NCBI RefSeq assembly: GCF_025567165.1
Contig: NZ_JAOQKC010000001.1
Coordinates: 192,259-256,258, forward strand
Source of the DNA: Laedolimicola ammoniilytica
GTDB lineage: Bacteria; Bacillota; Clostridia; Lachnospirales; Lachnospiraceae
DNA: 64,000 bases
Direction: 5' to 3'
The notes under the pieces are model-generated. The model had not been told where the DNA came from and made no database searches. It saw only the letters and a list, made by a program, of their open reading frames with translations. Both the position numbers and the translations under genes were made by a program. This document shows positions 1-8,589 of this stretch, in pieces; the stretch's first letter is position 1, and every line of letters begins with the position of its first letter.

Positions 1-422
1 GGAAGTCGACGCGGCAGCAGGGCAGCCCTGCATCGATCTGCCCGGAGATTCCGGGCAGCGTCCGGATTCGGGGGCAGATATGGGAATTTACCCTGTTGGC
101 AGCGGAAAAAATTGAAATTATTCCCCAAAAAACATATACGAAATGGTTCGACTATGATAAAATAAAAAAATGTCTGGAGATCCGGGGGCGGAAACCCGGG
201 GATTATCTGGAGATTAACCGGGCGCATGGACGCAAAAAGCTGAAGGCGTATCTGATTGATGAAAAGGTGCCGGCGGCGGACCGGGACGAGTTACGGCTGC
301 TGGCGGACGAATCGCATATTGTGTGGATTCCGGGGTATCGTATCAGTGAGGCGTATAAGGTCACGGAGGACACCAGGAACATTTTAAAAGTACAGATAAG
401 CGGAGGAAATGAACATGGCTGA
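1..422 (+). CDS. tilS: tRNA(Ile)-lysidine synthase TilS, C-terminal part (5' end outside window)
   Basis: The reading frame is open from base 3, so this is the 3' end of a gene that begins upstream. The visible ~140 residues match the C-terminal substrate-binding domain of TilS, which modifies the wobble C34 of tRNA-Ile(CAU) to lysidine in the cytoplasm. Recognisable family signatures are FDYDKI, IRGRKPGDY, GRKKLKAYLIDEKVP and IVWIPGYRISEAYKVT. The PP-loop catalytic domain is not in the window. An in-frame TTG at 96 is not a true start, because the same domain continues upstream of it. The stop overlaps the start region of hpt, the usual tilS-hpt-ftsH arrangement of Bacillota, so the two are probably co-transcribed. 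Confidence 0.9.
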   Translation, partial: KSTRQQGSPASICPEIPGSVRIRGQIWEFTLLAAEKIEIIPQKTYTKWFDYDKIKKCLEIRGRKPGDYLEINRAHGRKKLKAYLIDEKVPAADRDELRLLADESHIVWIPGYRISEAYKVTEDTRNILKVQISGGNEHG

Positions 423-942
423 GAAAATCAGAGTTATGATTCCCGAAGAGGAAGTAGACGCGAAGATCAAAGAGCTGGGACAGAAGATCAGCGAGAAGTT
501 TGCAGGCGAGGAGGTTCACCTGATCTGTATTCTGAAGGGCAGCGTATTCTTCGTATGCGAGCTGGCCAAGAGAATCACCGTGCCGGTGACCATCGATTTT
601 ATGCAGGTATCCAGCTACGGCGCGGAGACCAAGTCCAGCGGCGTGGTACGTCTGAGCAAGGATCTGGACGAACCGCTGCAGGGGAAGAATGTGATTATCG
701 TGGAGGATATCATTGATTCCGGACGGACCTTAAGCCACCTGGTAAAGCTTTTGGGACAGCGGAATCCGAAAACCATGACCCTGTGCACCCTGCTTGACAA
801 GCCGGATCGCAGAGTGGTAGACGTGGATGTGGAATATACCGGATTTACCATTCCGGATGAGTTCGTGGTAGGCTATGGCCTGGACTACGATCAGAAGTAC
901 CGGAATCTGCCGTATATCGGAGTGTTAGAGTTTGTGGATTAA
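415..942 (+). CDS. hpt: Hypoxanthine phosphoribosyltransferase
   Basis: Purine salvage enzyme that converts hypoxanthine or guanine plus PRPP to IMP or GMP in the cytoplasm. At 175 residues it has the normal length. The PRPP-binding motif VEDIIDSGRT lies near residues 96-106, and the family patterns LICILKGSVFF and DFMQVSSYG are present. I chose the ATG at 415 over the one at 409 because the ribosome binding site GGAGG (402-406) is 8 bases from 415 but only 2 from 409. It overlaps the tilS stop by eight bases and precedes ftsH, the conserved gene order. Confidence 0.95.
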   Translation: MAEKIRVMIPEEEVDAKIKELGQKISEKFAGEEVHLICILKGSVFFVCELAKRITVPVTIDFMQVSSYGAETKSSGVVRLSKDLDEPLQGKNVIIVEDIIDSGRTLSHLVKLLGQRNPKTMTLCTLLDKPDRRVVDVDVEYTGFTIPDEFVVGYGLDYDQKYRNLPYIGVLEFVD

Positions 943-992
943 CGGTTTTGCGAATGGCGCTGCTGAACGTACGGATATAAGGAGGAACCATT

Positions 993-2825
993 TTGAACAA
1001 CAGACAATTTCGGATTTCCGGAGCCTATCTGGTTTTTCTGGCGCTGCTGATCTATCTATTCAGCACCTACGTAAGACGGATGGACATGGAAAATCTGTAT
1101 ACTTATCAGCAGTTTGAGACTGCCGTGGAGAATGGCGAGGTAGTATCCGCCGTGATCAGCCAGTCCGAAGCCACCCCCACCGGTACGGTGCGCCTGACCA
1201 TGAAGGACGGCAGCCGTCAGGATGTGAATGTGGCGGACACCACCGAGGCCAGAGAGCTTCTGGAGTCCAGGGACGTGGCGGTAGCCTTCGCTGCGGTGAG
1301 CACCAATAACTGGATGGCGTCCCTGGGCGCGCCCCTTCTGGCGGCCGTGGTAGCCGTGGTCGTGATGATGATTCTGATGAACCGTCAGGCCAACGGCGGC
1401 GGTGGCGGCAAGATGATGGACTTCGGCAGAAGCCGGGCCCGCATGACTACCCAGGAGCAGATTAACACCACATTTAAAAATGTGGCAGGCCTGCAGGAAG
1501 AAAAAGAAGAGCTTCGCGAGATCGTGGATTTCCTGAAGCTGCCCCAGAAATACACCCAGGTGGGAGCCCGCATTCCCAAGGGCGTGCTGCTGGAGGGCCC
1601 TCCCGGAACCGGTAAGACGCTGCTGGCCAAGGCTGTAGCAGGCGAGGCGGGCGTGCCGTTCTTCAGTATCTCCGGTTCGGATTTTGTAGAGATGTTCGTC
1701 GGCGTAGGAGCTTCCCGTGTGCGCGACCTGTTCGCGGACGCCAAGAAGAACAGTCCCTGCATCGTGTTTATCGATGAGATTGACGCGGTGGCGAGACGCC
1801 GTGGCAGCGGTATGGGCGGCGGCCACGACGAGCGCGAGCAGACCCTGAACCAGTTACTGGTAGAAATGGATGGCTTCGGCGTGAACGAGGGCATCATCGT
1901 CATGGCGGCGACAAACCGTGTGGATATCCTGGATCCGGCTATCTTACGTCCGGGCCGTTTCGATCGGAAGATTATGGTGGGCAGACCGGATGTACGCGGC
2001 AGAGAAGAGATCTTACAGGTTCATGCGAAAAATAAGCCGCTGGCAGAAGATGTAGACTTAAAGCAGATAGCCCAGACCACCGCAGGCATGACCGGAGCGG
2101 ATCTGGAGAACCTGATGAACGAGGCGGCCATCCTGGCAGCCAGGGACAACCGTCCTTATATCACTCAGGCAGATATCCGCAAGTCCTTCGTGAAGGTGGG
2201 TATCGGTGCGGAGAAGAAGAGCCGTATCGTCTCTGAGAAGGAGAAGCGCATCACCGCGTACCACGAGGCAGGGCACGCGATCCTGTTCCATGTGCTGCCG
2301 GATGTGGGACCTGTATACAGCGTATCGATCATCCCCACGGGTGTCGGTGCGGCTGGTTACACCATGCCGCTGCCTGAGAAGGATGAGATGTTCAATACCA
2401 AGGGCAAGATGCTGCAGGATATCGAGGTATCCTTAGGCGGACGTATCGCCGAGGAGCTGATTTTTGACGATATCACCACCGGCGCTTCCCAGGATATCAA
2501 GCAGGCTACCCGTGTGGCCCGCGCCATGGTCACCAAGTACGGCATGTCCGACGAGCTGGGCCTGGTCAGCTACGATTCCGACGAAGAAGTATTCCTGGGC
2601 CGCGACTACGGCCACACCAAGGGCTACGGCGAGAACGTGGCAAGCAAGATCGATTCCGAGGTCAAACGTATCGTAGACGAGTGTTACGACAAGGCCAAAG
2701 CCATCATCCTGGACCACCGCGACGTCCTGGACGCAGCGGCAGCCCTGCTTCTGGAGAAAGAGAAGATTTCCAGAGAAGAGTTCGAGGCATTGTTTGAAAA
2801 GGAAGAGGCCGTACCGGCTGTATAA
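993..2825 (+). CDS. ftsH: ATP-dependent zinc metalloprotease FtsH
   Basis: Membrane-anchored AAA+ protease that degrades misfolded membrane and regulatory proteins. At 610 residues it is full length. It has two N-terminal membrane segments (about residues 8-25 and 108-130) around an extracytoplasmic domain. These are followed by a glycine-rich linker, Walker A GPPGTGKT (about 203-210), Walker B CIVFIDEIDAV, an arginine-finger region with ATNR...RPGRFDR, and the zinc-protease motif HEAGH (424-428). The start is a TTG at 993, supported by AAGGAGG 8 bases upstream; no ATG fits. An intrinsic terminator follows at 2838-2869. Confidence 0.97.
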   Translation: MNNRQFRISGAYLVFLALLIYLFSTYVRRMDMENLYTYQQFETAVENGEVVSAVISQSEATPTGTVRLTMKDGSRQDVNVADTTEARELLESRDVAVAFAAVSTNNWMASLGAPLLAAVVAVVVMMILMNRQANGGGGGKMMDFGRSRARMTTQEQINTTFKNVAGLQEEKEELREIVDFLKLPQKYTQVGARIPKGVLLEGPPGTGKTLLAKAVAGEAGVPFFSISGSDFVEMFVGVGASRVRDLFADAKKNSPCIVFIDEIDAVARRRGSGMGGGHDEREQTLNQLLVEMDGFGVNEGIIVMAATNRVDILDPAILRPGRFDRKIMVGRPDVRGREEILQVHAKNKPLAEDVDLKQIAQTTAGMTGADLENLMNEAAILAARDNRPYITQADIRKSFVKVGIGAEKKSRIVSEKEKRITAYHEAGHAILFHVLPDVGPVYSVSIIPTGVGAAGYTMPLPEKDEMFNTKGKMLQDIEVSLGGRIAEELIFDDITTGASQDIKQATRVARAMVTKYGMSDELGLVSYDSDEEVFLGRDYGHTKGYGENVASKIDSEVKRIVDECYDKAKAIILDHRDVLDAAAALLLEKEKISREEFEALFEKEEAVPAV

Positions 2826-2837
2826 GAGTAAGCATTT

Positions 2838-2869
2838 AGGGATTCCGCTGGTTGGTGGGATCCCTTTTT
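2838..2869 (+). terminator. Intrinsic terminator after ftsH
   Basis: AGGGAT-CC pairs with GG-ATCCCT around a short loop, followed by TTTTT. It lies 13 bases after the ftsH stop. Confidence 0.75.
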
Positions 2870-3266
2870 CGATTCGTTTCGAATTTATATTTCCGTCATT
2901 ATGACGGAATGGCATTGTGAATATTTCACAAAAACAGATAATGATTTTTGTGAAGTTTGTGCACACTTATCGCGACTTTATGTTATAATAATACTCGTAA
3001 AACCCCCAATACATTATATAGTTTTTGCTACACCCCATAAGTAAAAAGAAATACCTTCTCCTGAAACAGACAGCGCGAGCTGTCTGTTTCACTTTATGTA
3101 AAAACATCCGTGAAACCGGCAGAGACGGAATATATAGGACAAAAACAGTGACGTGGGTAAAGATTGTTACGGAATAAACAAATGTTGAAATGAAAGAACC
3201 GGTATTATAAAATGATAATCGGGAATCGGCCGCGGGAGAGCGGCTGTGACAGAAAGAGAGAGAATT
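2870..3266 (+). promoter_or_regulatory. Regulatory region upstream of the GH13 gene: two palindromes, two promoters, one leader hairpin
   Basis: This stretch of about 400 bases has no convincing gene. It holds a perfect palindrome TTCCGTCAT-T-ATGACGGAA at 2891-2909 and a second, TTGTGAA-TAT-TTCACAA, at 2915-2931. An extended -10 box TGTTATAAT lies at 2981-2989. A 12-bp perfect stem at 3063-3090 (GAAACAGACAGC, loop GCGA) follows. Closer to the gene is a sigma-A-type promoter: TTGAAA 3185-3190, 17-base spacer, TAAAAT 3208-3213. The palindromes look like operators placed 50-70 bases upstream of the distal promoter; which regulator binds them is not visible. Confidence 0.55.
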
Positions 3267-5315
3267 ATGGGAAAGATTAACCGACAGGCGCTTTTCGTGG
3301 AAGAGTCGGAGGGCTTTCGGATTCCGCTGGAGCCGAAGGCAGGCGATCGGGTAAAGCTGCGCTTTCGAACGGCGAAAGATAATGTGGAAAGTGTATATTT
3401 TATCAGCGGAAAGGAACGGAATCCGATGACGAAGGTCTGTTCCGCAGGCCGCTTTGACTATTACGAAATCGAGACCAAAGTAGGAACTGATACCATCTAT
3501 TATTATTTTGAAATCCGTTCCAATGAGGAGCGGCTTTTTTATAATAAGCTGAGTGTCACGGACAATCTGCAGGACTGTTATGCCTTTCGTATCATTCCGG
3601 GCTTCGCTACGCCAGACTGGGCCAAGGGCGCGGTCATGTATCAGATCTACGTGGATCGCTTCTGCAACGGCGATTCCACCAACGATGTACTGACCGGAGA
3701 ATATAGTTACATCCATAAGCAGGTGGAGCAGGTGAAGGACTGGAGCGCCCCGCCCGAGGGTATGGATGTGCGTCGGTTCTACGGCGGCGATCTGCAGGGA
3801 ATTCTGGATAAGCTGGACTATCTGCAGGATCTGGGCGTGGAGGTCATTTACATGAACCCGATTTTCGTGTCCCCGTCCAATCACAAGTACGATTGTCAGG
3901 ATTACGACTATATCGATCCCCACTATACCGTGATCAAGGAGGATGGCGGCGACTTGCTTCCGCCAGGCGAGCTGGATAACACCAAGGCAACGAAGTACAT
4001 TAAGCGCGTGGTCAGCAAGGAAAATCTGGAGGCCAGCAACGAATTCTTCATCCATTTCGTGGAGGAGGTGCACAAGCGCGGCATACGTGTGCTGCTGGAC
4101 GGTGTCTTCAATCACTGCGGCTCCTTCAATAAATGGCTGGATCGGGAGTGCATCTACGAGGGCGATGGCGACTATGAAAAGGGCGCCTACGTCTCTGAGG
4201 ACAGCCCATATCGGAATTTCTTCAAGTTTAATAATACCCATGAGTGGCCGTACAATCCCTATTACGACGGATGGTGGGGCCATGACACCCTGCCGAAGCT
4301 GAGCTATGAGACCTCTCAGGAGCTTTACGATTATATCATGGGCATTGCCCGGAAATGGGTTTCTCCGCCTTATAACGTGGACGGCTGGCGTCTGGACGTG
4401 GCGGCCGATCTGGGCCTGTCCGCTGATTTCAATCACAAGTTCTGGCAGGATTTCCGGAAAAATGTAAAAGAGGCCAACCCAAACGCCGTCATCTACGCGG
4501 AGCATTACGGCGACGCCACCAGCTGGCTGAAGGGCGGCGAGTGGGATTCCATCATGAATTACGACACCTTCATGGAGCCCATCACCTGGTATCTGACCGG
4601 CATGGAGAAGCACAGCGACAGCAGGGAGCCGGATCTGATGAACAATGTGAATGTCTTTATCGATACCCTGCGGGAAAAATCCTGCGCCTTTACAGGCCAG
4701 TCCTTCCTGATTGCCATGAACCAGCTTTCCAACCACGACCATTCCCGTTTTCTGACTCGCACCAACCATAAGGTGGGCCGCGTGAATGAACTGGGCAGCA
4801 AGGCGGCCGAGGAAGGCGTCTCCAAGGCGGTCTTCCGGGAGGCGGTGGCCATGATGATGACCTGGCACGGCGCGCCGACCATTTACTATGGAGACGAGGC
4901 CGGCGTCTGCGGATTCACCGATCCCGACAGCCGAAGAACCTATCCCTGGGGCCATGAGGATCAGGATCTGATCCGATACCACAAAGAACTGATCCGCGTC
5001 CGCAAGGAGAATCCGGCCTGTCGTCGGGGCAGCGGTATCCCGGTGTACGCCAAAGGCGGACATTTCGCTTTCGGCAGATTTCTGGGCGACAACCATGTGC
5101 TGACCATCATTAATAATACAGAGGAGGCCGAGCGCATGACGATTCCGGTCTGGCAGCTTGAGATTCCGGACGGCGAGCTGTTTGAGCGCCAGGTATTGTC
5201 TATGGAAGAGGAGTTCAATCTGGAAAAAGCCCATTATCTGGTCAGTGACGGAGCGATTGAGATCTATATGCCACCCTATTCCGCAGCAGTCATGAGCCAT
5301 ACCGGAGAAAATTAA
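3267..5315 (+). CDS. Glycoside hydrolase family 13 alpha-glucan hydrolase (neopullulanase/cyclomaltodextrinase-like)
   Basis: Predicted cytoplasmic alpha-amylase-family enzyme acting on alpha-glucosidic bonds of malto-oligosaccharides or related glucans. There is no signal peptide. The first ~115 residues form an N-terminal beta-sandwich-like region, as in maltogenic amylases. The four GH13 regions are present: VLLDGVFNHCG, DGWRLDVA with nucleophile D377, VIYAEHYGD with acid/base E412, and QLSNHDHSR with D491. A C-terminal beta domain ends the protein (682 residues). I prefer ATG 3267 to the GTG at 3246, but both are possible and neither has a strong ribosome binding site. It is a single-gene unit behind its own promoters. 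The exact substrate cannot be fixed from motifs. Confidence 0.88.
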   Translation: MGKINRQALFVEESEGFRIPLEPKAGDRVKLRFRTAKDNVESVYFISGKERNPMTKVCSAGRFDYYEIETKVGTDTIYYYFEIRSNEERLFYNKLSVTDNLQDCYAFRIIPGFATPDWAKGAVMYQIYVDRFCNGDSTNDVLTGEYSYIHKQVEQVKDWSAPPEGMDVRRFYGGDLQGILDKLDYLQDLGVEVIYMNPIFVSPSNHKYDCQDYDYIDPHYTVIKEDGGDLLPPGELDNTKATKYIKRVVSKENLEASNEFFIHFVEEVHKRGIRVLLDGVFNHCGSFNKWLDRECIYEGDGDYEKGAYVSEDSPYRNFFKFNNTHEWPYNPYYDGWWGHDTLPKLSYETSQELYDYIMGIARKWVSPPYNVDGWRLDVAADLGLSADFNHKFWQDFRKNVKEANPNAVIYAEHYGDATSWLKGGEWDSIMNYDTFMEPITWYLTGMEKHSDSREPDLMNNVNVFIDTLREKSCAFTGQSFLIAMNQLSNHDHSRFLTRTNHKVGRVNELGSKAAEEGVSKAVFREAVAMMMTWHGAPTIYYGDEAGVCGFTDPDSRRTYPWGHEDQDLIRYHKELIRVRKENPACRRGSGIPVYAKGGHFAFGRFLGDNHVLTIINNTEEAERMTIPVWQLEIPDGELFERQVLSMEEEFNLEKAHYLVSDGAIEIYMPPYSAAVMSHTGEN

Positions 5316-5324
5316 AGAAATGGG

Positions 5325-5353
5325 TTGACAAATCCCTACTATCGTGGTAAGTT
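5325..5353 (+). promoter_or_regulatory. Sigma-A promoter of the trp T-box operon
   Basis: TTGACA at 5325-5330, a 17-base spacer and TAAGTT at 5348-5353, directly upstream of the T-box leader and only 10 bases after the GH13 stop. Confidence 0.7.
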
Positions 5354-5369
5354 AATAAAAAATTTAATG

Positions 5370-5661
5370 AACTAAACCGTTGAAGCGGAGATAACGATGT
5401 TCATGCGCGCCCAGAGAGTCCGGGGAGGTGGGAGCCGGATCGAGATGCAGGATATCAAATGGACCGCTGAGGGCGCAGTCAAAGGATTATGTTATGTAAA
5501 CCAAGTATTCTGCGACGTAAGGCATACGTCAGTTGCCGGGAATATGAAGGTATTCCGCAAGAGCACGGGTCGTTCCGTGAAGCAGGGTGGTACCGCGGGT
5601 AGCATATATTTTTGTAGAACTCGTCCCTGACAGATGTAAAAGTCTGTCAGGGATTTTTTTT
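5370..5661 (+). ncRNA. T-box leader, tryptophan-type, with its terminator
   Basis: A riboswitch that reads tRNA charging and controls the trp genes below it. The universally conserved T-box AGGGTGGTACCGCGG lies at 5584-5598. A likely specifier codon TGG (5460-5462) followed by A sits in the expected distal part of Stem I, which matches the downstream trp genes. The terminator stem TCCCTGACAGA / TCTGTCAGGGA (5624-5653) ends in eight T residues (5654-5661). The 5' boundary is approximate. Uncharged tRNA-Trp pairing would favour the antiterminator and turn the operon on. Confidence 0.92.
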
Positions 5662-5747
5662 ATGCAATAGGAAATTCGGATGGAATTCCCTATTGCATAA
5701 AAAAATCATCGCACTGCGGCAGAGAATCCTGCGCAGCAGGATTCTCT
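5661..5747 (+). repeat. Two consecutive hairpins between T-box terminator and trpC
   Basis: The first is an imperfect inverted repeat, TATGCAATAGG... against ...CCTATTGCATA, at 5661-5699. The second is a perfect 12-bp stem AGAGAATCCTGC / GCAGGATTCTCT with a 3-base loop at 5721-5747, ending a few bases before the trpC ribosome binding site. Neither belongs to the canonical T-box fold. They may be mRNA processing or stability elements, or remains of a rearrangement. Confidence 0.6.
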
Positions 5748-5765
5748 TATTGGAGGGAAAGCAAT

Positions 5766-6572
5766 ATGAATATTTTAGACGAAATCGCAGGAAGAACCAG
5801 GGAACGAATTCAGGAGGAAAAAAGAAAGCAGAGCCTTCTGGATCTGAAATACAGAATCCGGGAGCAGGAAAGACAAGCCCCCTCCTTCTACGGGGCGTTG
5901 GCCGCGCCGGGTATGTCTTACATCTGCGAGCTGAAAAAAGCATCGCCGTCCAAAGGCCTGATTGCCCCGGATTACCCCTATGTGGAGCTCGCCCGGGAGT
6001 ACGAGGCGGCAGGCGCGTCGGCCATCTTCTGTCTGACGGAGCCCTATTATTTTCAGGGGGCGGACCGGTATCTTCAGGAGGTCGTACAGAACGTATCCAT
6101 CCCGATTCTCCGGAAGGACTTCACCGTGGACGAATACATGATTTACCAGGCGAAGGAGCTGGGCGCGTCGGCGGTGCTTCTCATCTGTGCCATCCTGGAG
6201 GAAGCGCAGGTGCGGGAATACCGGCAGATAGCAGAGGAGCTGGGACTGGACGCCCTGGTGGAGGCCCACGATGAGCGGGAGGTGGAGATGGCCCTGAACG
6301 CGGGCGCGCGGATCGTAGGCGTGAACAATCGGGATTTAAGAACCTTCGAGGTGAATATGCAGAACAGTATCCGGCTTCGGAACATGGCTCCCCGGGATGT
6401 GGTATTTATCTCCGAGAGCGGCATCAAAGGATTCGAGGATATCCGGGTTCTCTACGAAAATGATGTGGACGCGGTGCTCATAGGCGAGACCCTGATGCGA
6501 AGCCACGATAAGGGCGAGGCCCTGCGGCAGTTAAACGGCGGGACGCTTGAGCAGCTGCGTCTGGCAGTATAA
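5766..6572 (+). CDS. trpC: Indole-3-glycerol phosphate synthase
   Basis: Closes the indole ring: CdRP to indole-3-glycerol phosphate plus CO2, in tryptophan synthesis. At 268 residues it has the usual length for a monofunctional (beta/alpha)8 IGPS. Family motifs are present: CELKKASPSKG, the catalytic-Lys strand ILRKDF, GVNNRDLRTF and VFISESGI. The ribosome binding site GGAGGG precedes ATG 5766. It is the first gene behind the Trp T-box; trpE, trpG, trpD and trpF are missing from this operon. Confidence 0.96.
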   Translation: MNILDEIAGRTRERIQEEKRKQSLLDLKYRIREQERQAPSFYGALAAPGMSYICELKKASPSKGLIAPDYPYVELAREYEAAGASAIFCLTEPYYFQGADRYLQEVVQNVSIPILRKDFTVDEYMIYQAKELGASAVLLICAILEEAQVREYRQIAEELGLDALVEAHDEREVEMALNAGARIVGVNNRDLRTFEVNMQNSIRLRNMAPRDVVFISESGIKGFEDIRVLYENDVDAVLIGETLMRSHDKGEALRQLNGGTLEQLRLAV

Positions 6573-6626
6573 AACAGCGAAATAAGAAAAATAAGTAAAA
6601 TACAGCAAAGGAAAGAGGAGAATACA

Positions 6627-7811
6627 ATGTCAAAAGGAAGATTTGGAATCCACGGCGGCCAGTACATTCCGGAAACACTGATGAACGCAGTGATTGAGCT
6701 GGAAGAGGCCTACAACCATTACAAGGACGACCCGGAGTTCAACCGGGAGCTCACAGAGCTTCTGAACGATTACGCGGGACGGCCCTCCAGACTTTACTAC
6801 GCGGAGCGCATGACGAAGGATCTGGGAGGCGCGAAGATTTATCTGAAGCGTGAGGATCTGAACCACACCGGAGCCCACAAGATCAACAATGTGCTGGGTC
6901 AGGTGCTGCTGGCGAAAAAGATGGGCAAGACCCGTGTCATCGCCGAGACCGGCGCAGGCCAGCACGGCGTAGCCACTGCCACCGCGGCGGCGCTGATGGA
7001 CATGGAATGTGAGATTTTCATGGGAAAAGAGGATACGGAGCGGCAGGCGCTGAACGTATACCGGATGCGGCTCCTGGGCGCGAAGGTTCACGCAGTGACC
7101 AGTGGAACAGCCACCCTGAAGGACGCGGTGTCCGAGACCATGCGGGAATGGACAAACCGGATCGCGGATACCCATTATGTGCTGGGTTCCGTCATGGGAC
7201 CGCACCCGTTTCCGATGATGGTAAGAGATTTCCAGGCAGTTATTTCCAAAGAGACCAAGCAGCAGCTGATGGAAAAAGAGGGACGGCTGCCGGATGCGGT
7301 GCTGGCTTGCGTGGGCGGCGGCTCCAATGCCATCGGAAGCTTCTATCACTTCATCGAGAACCCGGAAGTACAGCTGATCGGCTGCGAGGCGGCAGGACGG
7401 GGCGTGAACACGGCGGAGACAACGGCCACCATCGCCACCGGACGCTTAGGGATCTTCCACGGCATGAAATCTTATTTCTGCCAGGATGAATACGGACAGA
7501 TCGCGCCGGTGTACTCCATTTCCGCGGGGCTGGATTATCTGGGCGTGGGGCCGGAGCACGCGCACCTCTACGATATTGGCCGGGCTCAGTACGTGCCGGT
7601 GACCGACGATGAGGCCGTGGACGCCTTCGAATATCTGTCCCGGACCGAGGGTATTATCCCGGCCATCGAGAGCGCCCATGCGGTGGCTTATGCGAGAAAG
7701 CTGGCGCCGACCATGCGTAGGGATCAGATTATAGTGGTAACGATTTCCGGACGGGGCGACAAGGACTGCGCAGCCATTGCCCGTTACAGAGGGGAGGATC
7801 TTCATGAGTAA
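6627..7811 (+). CDS. trpB: Tryptophan synthase beta chain
   Basis: PLP enzyme that condenses indole with L-serine to give tryptophan, working as an alpha2-beta2 complex with TrpA. Its 394 residues match the TrpB1 family. The PLP lysine lies in the motif HTGAHKINN, the phosphate-binding loop is GGGSNAIG, and the ammonium/substrate loop is AETGAGQHGVAT. The ribosome binding site AAGAGGAG lies upstream. Its stop overlaps the trpA start by eight bases, suggesting translational coupling for equal subunit production. Confidence 0.97.
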   Translation: MSKGRFGIHGGQYIPETLMNAVIELEEAYNHYKDDPEFNRELTELLNDYAGRPSRLYYAERMTKDLGGAKIYLKREDLNHTGAHKINNVLGQVLLAKKMGKTRVIAETGAGQHGVATATAAALMDMECEIFMGKEDTERQALNVYRMRLLGAKVHAVTSGTATLKDAVSETMREWTNRIADTHYVLGSVMGPHPFPMMVRDFQAVISKETKQQLMEKEGRLPDAVLACVGGGSNAIGSFYHFIENPEVQLIGCEAAGRGVNTAETTATIATGRLGIFHGMKSYFCQDEYGQIAPVYSISAGLDYLGVGPEHAHLYDIGRAQYVPVTDDEAVDAFEYLSRTEGIIPAIESAHAVAYARKLAPTMRRDQIIVVTISGRGDKDCAAIARYRGEDLHE

Positions 7812-8589
7812 GAAAGTAAGAGACGCATTTGCAAATGGAAAAGCATTTATTCCGTTCATCACCTGCGGCGACCCGTCGCTGGAGGTAACGGAGCAGCTGG
7901 TCTACGCCTGCGAGGAGGCGGGCGCGGACTTAATCGAGCTGGGTATCCCGTTCTCAGACCCGACCGCAGAAGGACCGGTCATCCAGGCGGCCAACATGCG
8001 GGCTTTGGCAGGCGGTGTGACCACCGACAGGATCTTCACTATGGTGGAGCGGATCCGGCAGAAAACCGACATCCCTATGGTATTCATGACCTACGCCAAT
8101 GTGGTATTTTCCTACGGAAAAGGCACCGAAGACTTTATTCGAAAGGCAGCGGCCATCGGCATGAACGGCCTGATTCTCCCGGATGTGCCCTTTGAGGAAA
8201 AGGAAGAATTTGACAGCCCTTGCCGGAAATACGGTCTCGACCTGATTTCCCTGATTGCTCCAACATCCCATGAGCGTATCAAACTGATCGCAAAGGAGGC
8301 AAACGGCTTCGTCTACTGCGTATCGTCCCTGGGCGTCACCGGAACCCGGACCGAGATCACCACGGACATTGGAGCCATGGTGAAGCTGGTGAAAGAGGCG
8401 AAGGACATTCCCTGCGCAGTGGGCTTTGGTATCTCCACTCCGGAGCAGGCGAAGAAGATGGCCTCCCAGTCTGACGGGGCCATCGTAGGATCCGCCATCG
8501 TGAAGCTCTGCGCAGCCTACGGCGCGGAGTGTGTGCCGAAGGTCAGAGAGTACGTGAAGTCCATGAAGGACGCGGTGCGGGAGGCCTAA
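7804..8589 (+). CDS. trpA: Tryptophan synthase alpha chain
   Basis: Cleaves indole-3-glycerol phosphate to indole plus glyceraldehyde 3-phosphate; the indole is channelled to TrpB. It has 261 residues. Recognisable are the N-terminal PFITCGDPSLE, the catalytic Glu in LIELGIPFSDPTAEGPVIQ, LPDVPFEE and the phosphate-binding GFGISTPEQ. ATG 7804 is preferred over an upstream in-frame ATG at 7777 because GGGGAGG at 7792-7797 is correctly spaced. Its stop codon interlocks with the stop of the convergent regulator gene, leaving no room for a dedicated terminator. Confidence 0.96.
   Translation: MSKKVRDAFANGKAFIPFITCGDPSLEVTEQLVYACEEAGADLIELGIPFSDPTAEGPVIQAANMRALAGGVTTDRIFTMVERIRQKTDIPMVFMTYANVVFSYGKGTEDFIRKAAAIGMNGLILPDVPFEEKEEFDSPCRKYGLDLISLIAPTSHERIKLIAKEANGFVYCVSSLGVTGTRTEITTDIGAMVKLVKEAKDIPCAVGFGISTPEQAKKMASQSDGAIVGSAIVKLCAAYGAECVPKVREYVKSMKDAVREA

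Noticed and set aside
2967..5300. Long open frame (777 codons) on the minus strand opposite the GH13 gene
   Set aside because: It mirrors the GH13 reading frame, has no family motifs and no ribosome binding site; the plus-strand gene has all catalytic regions.
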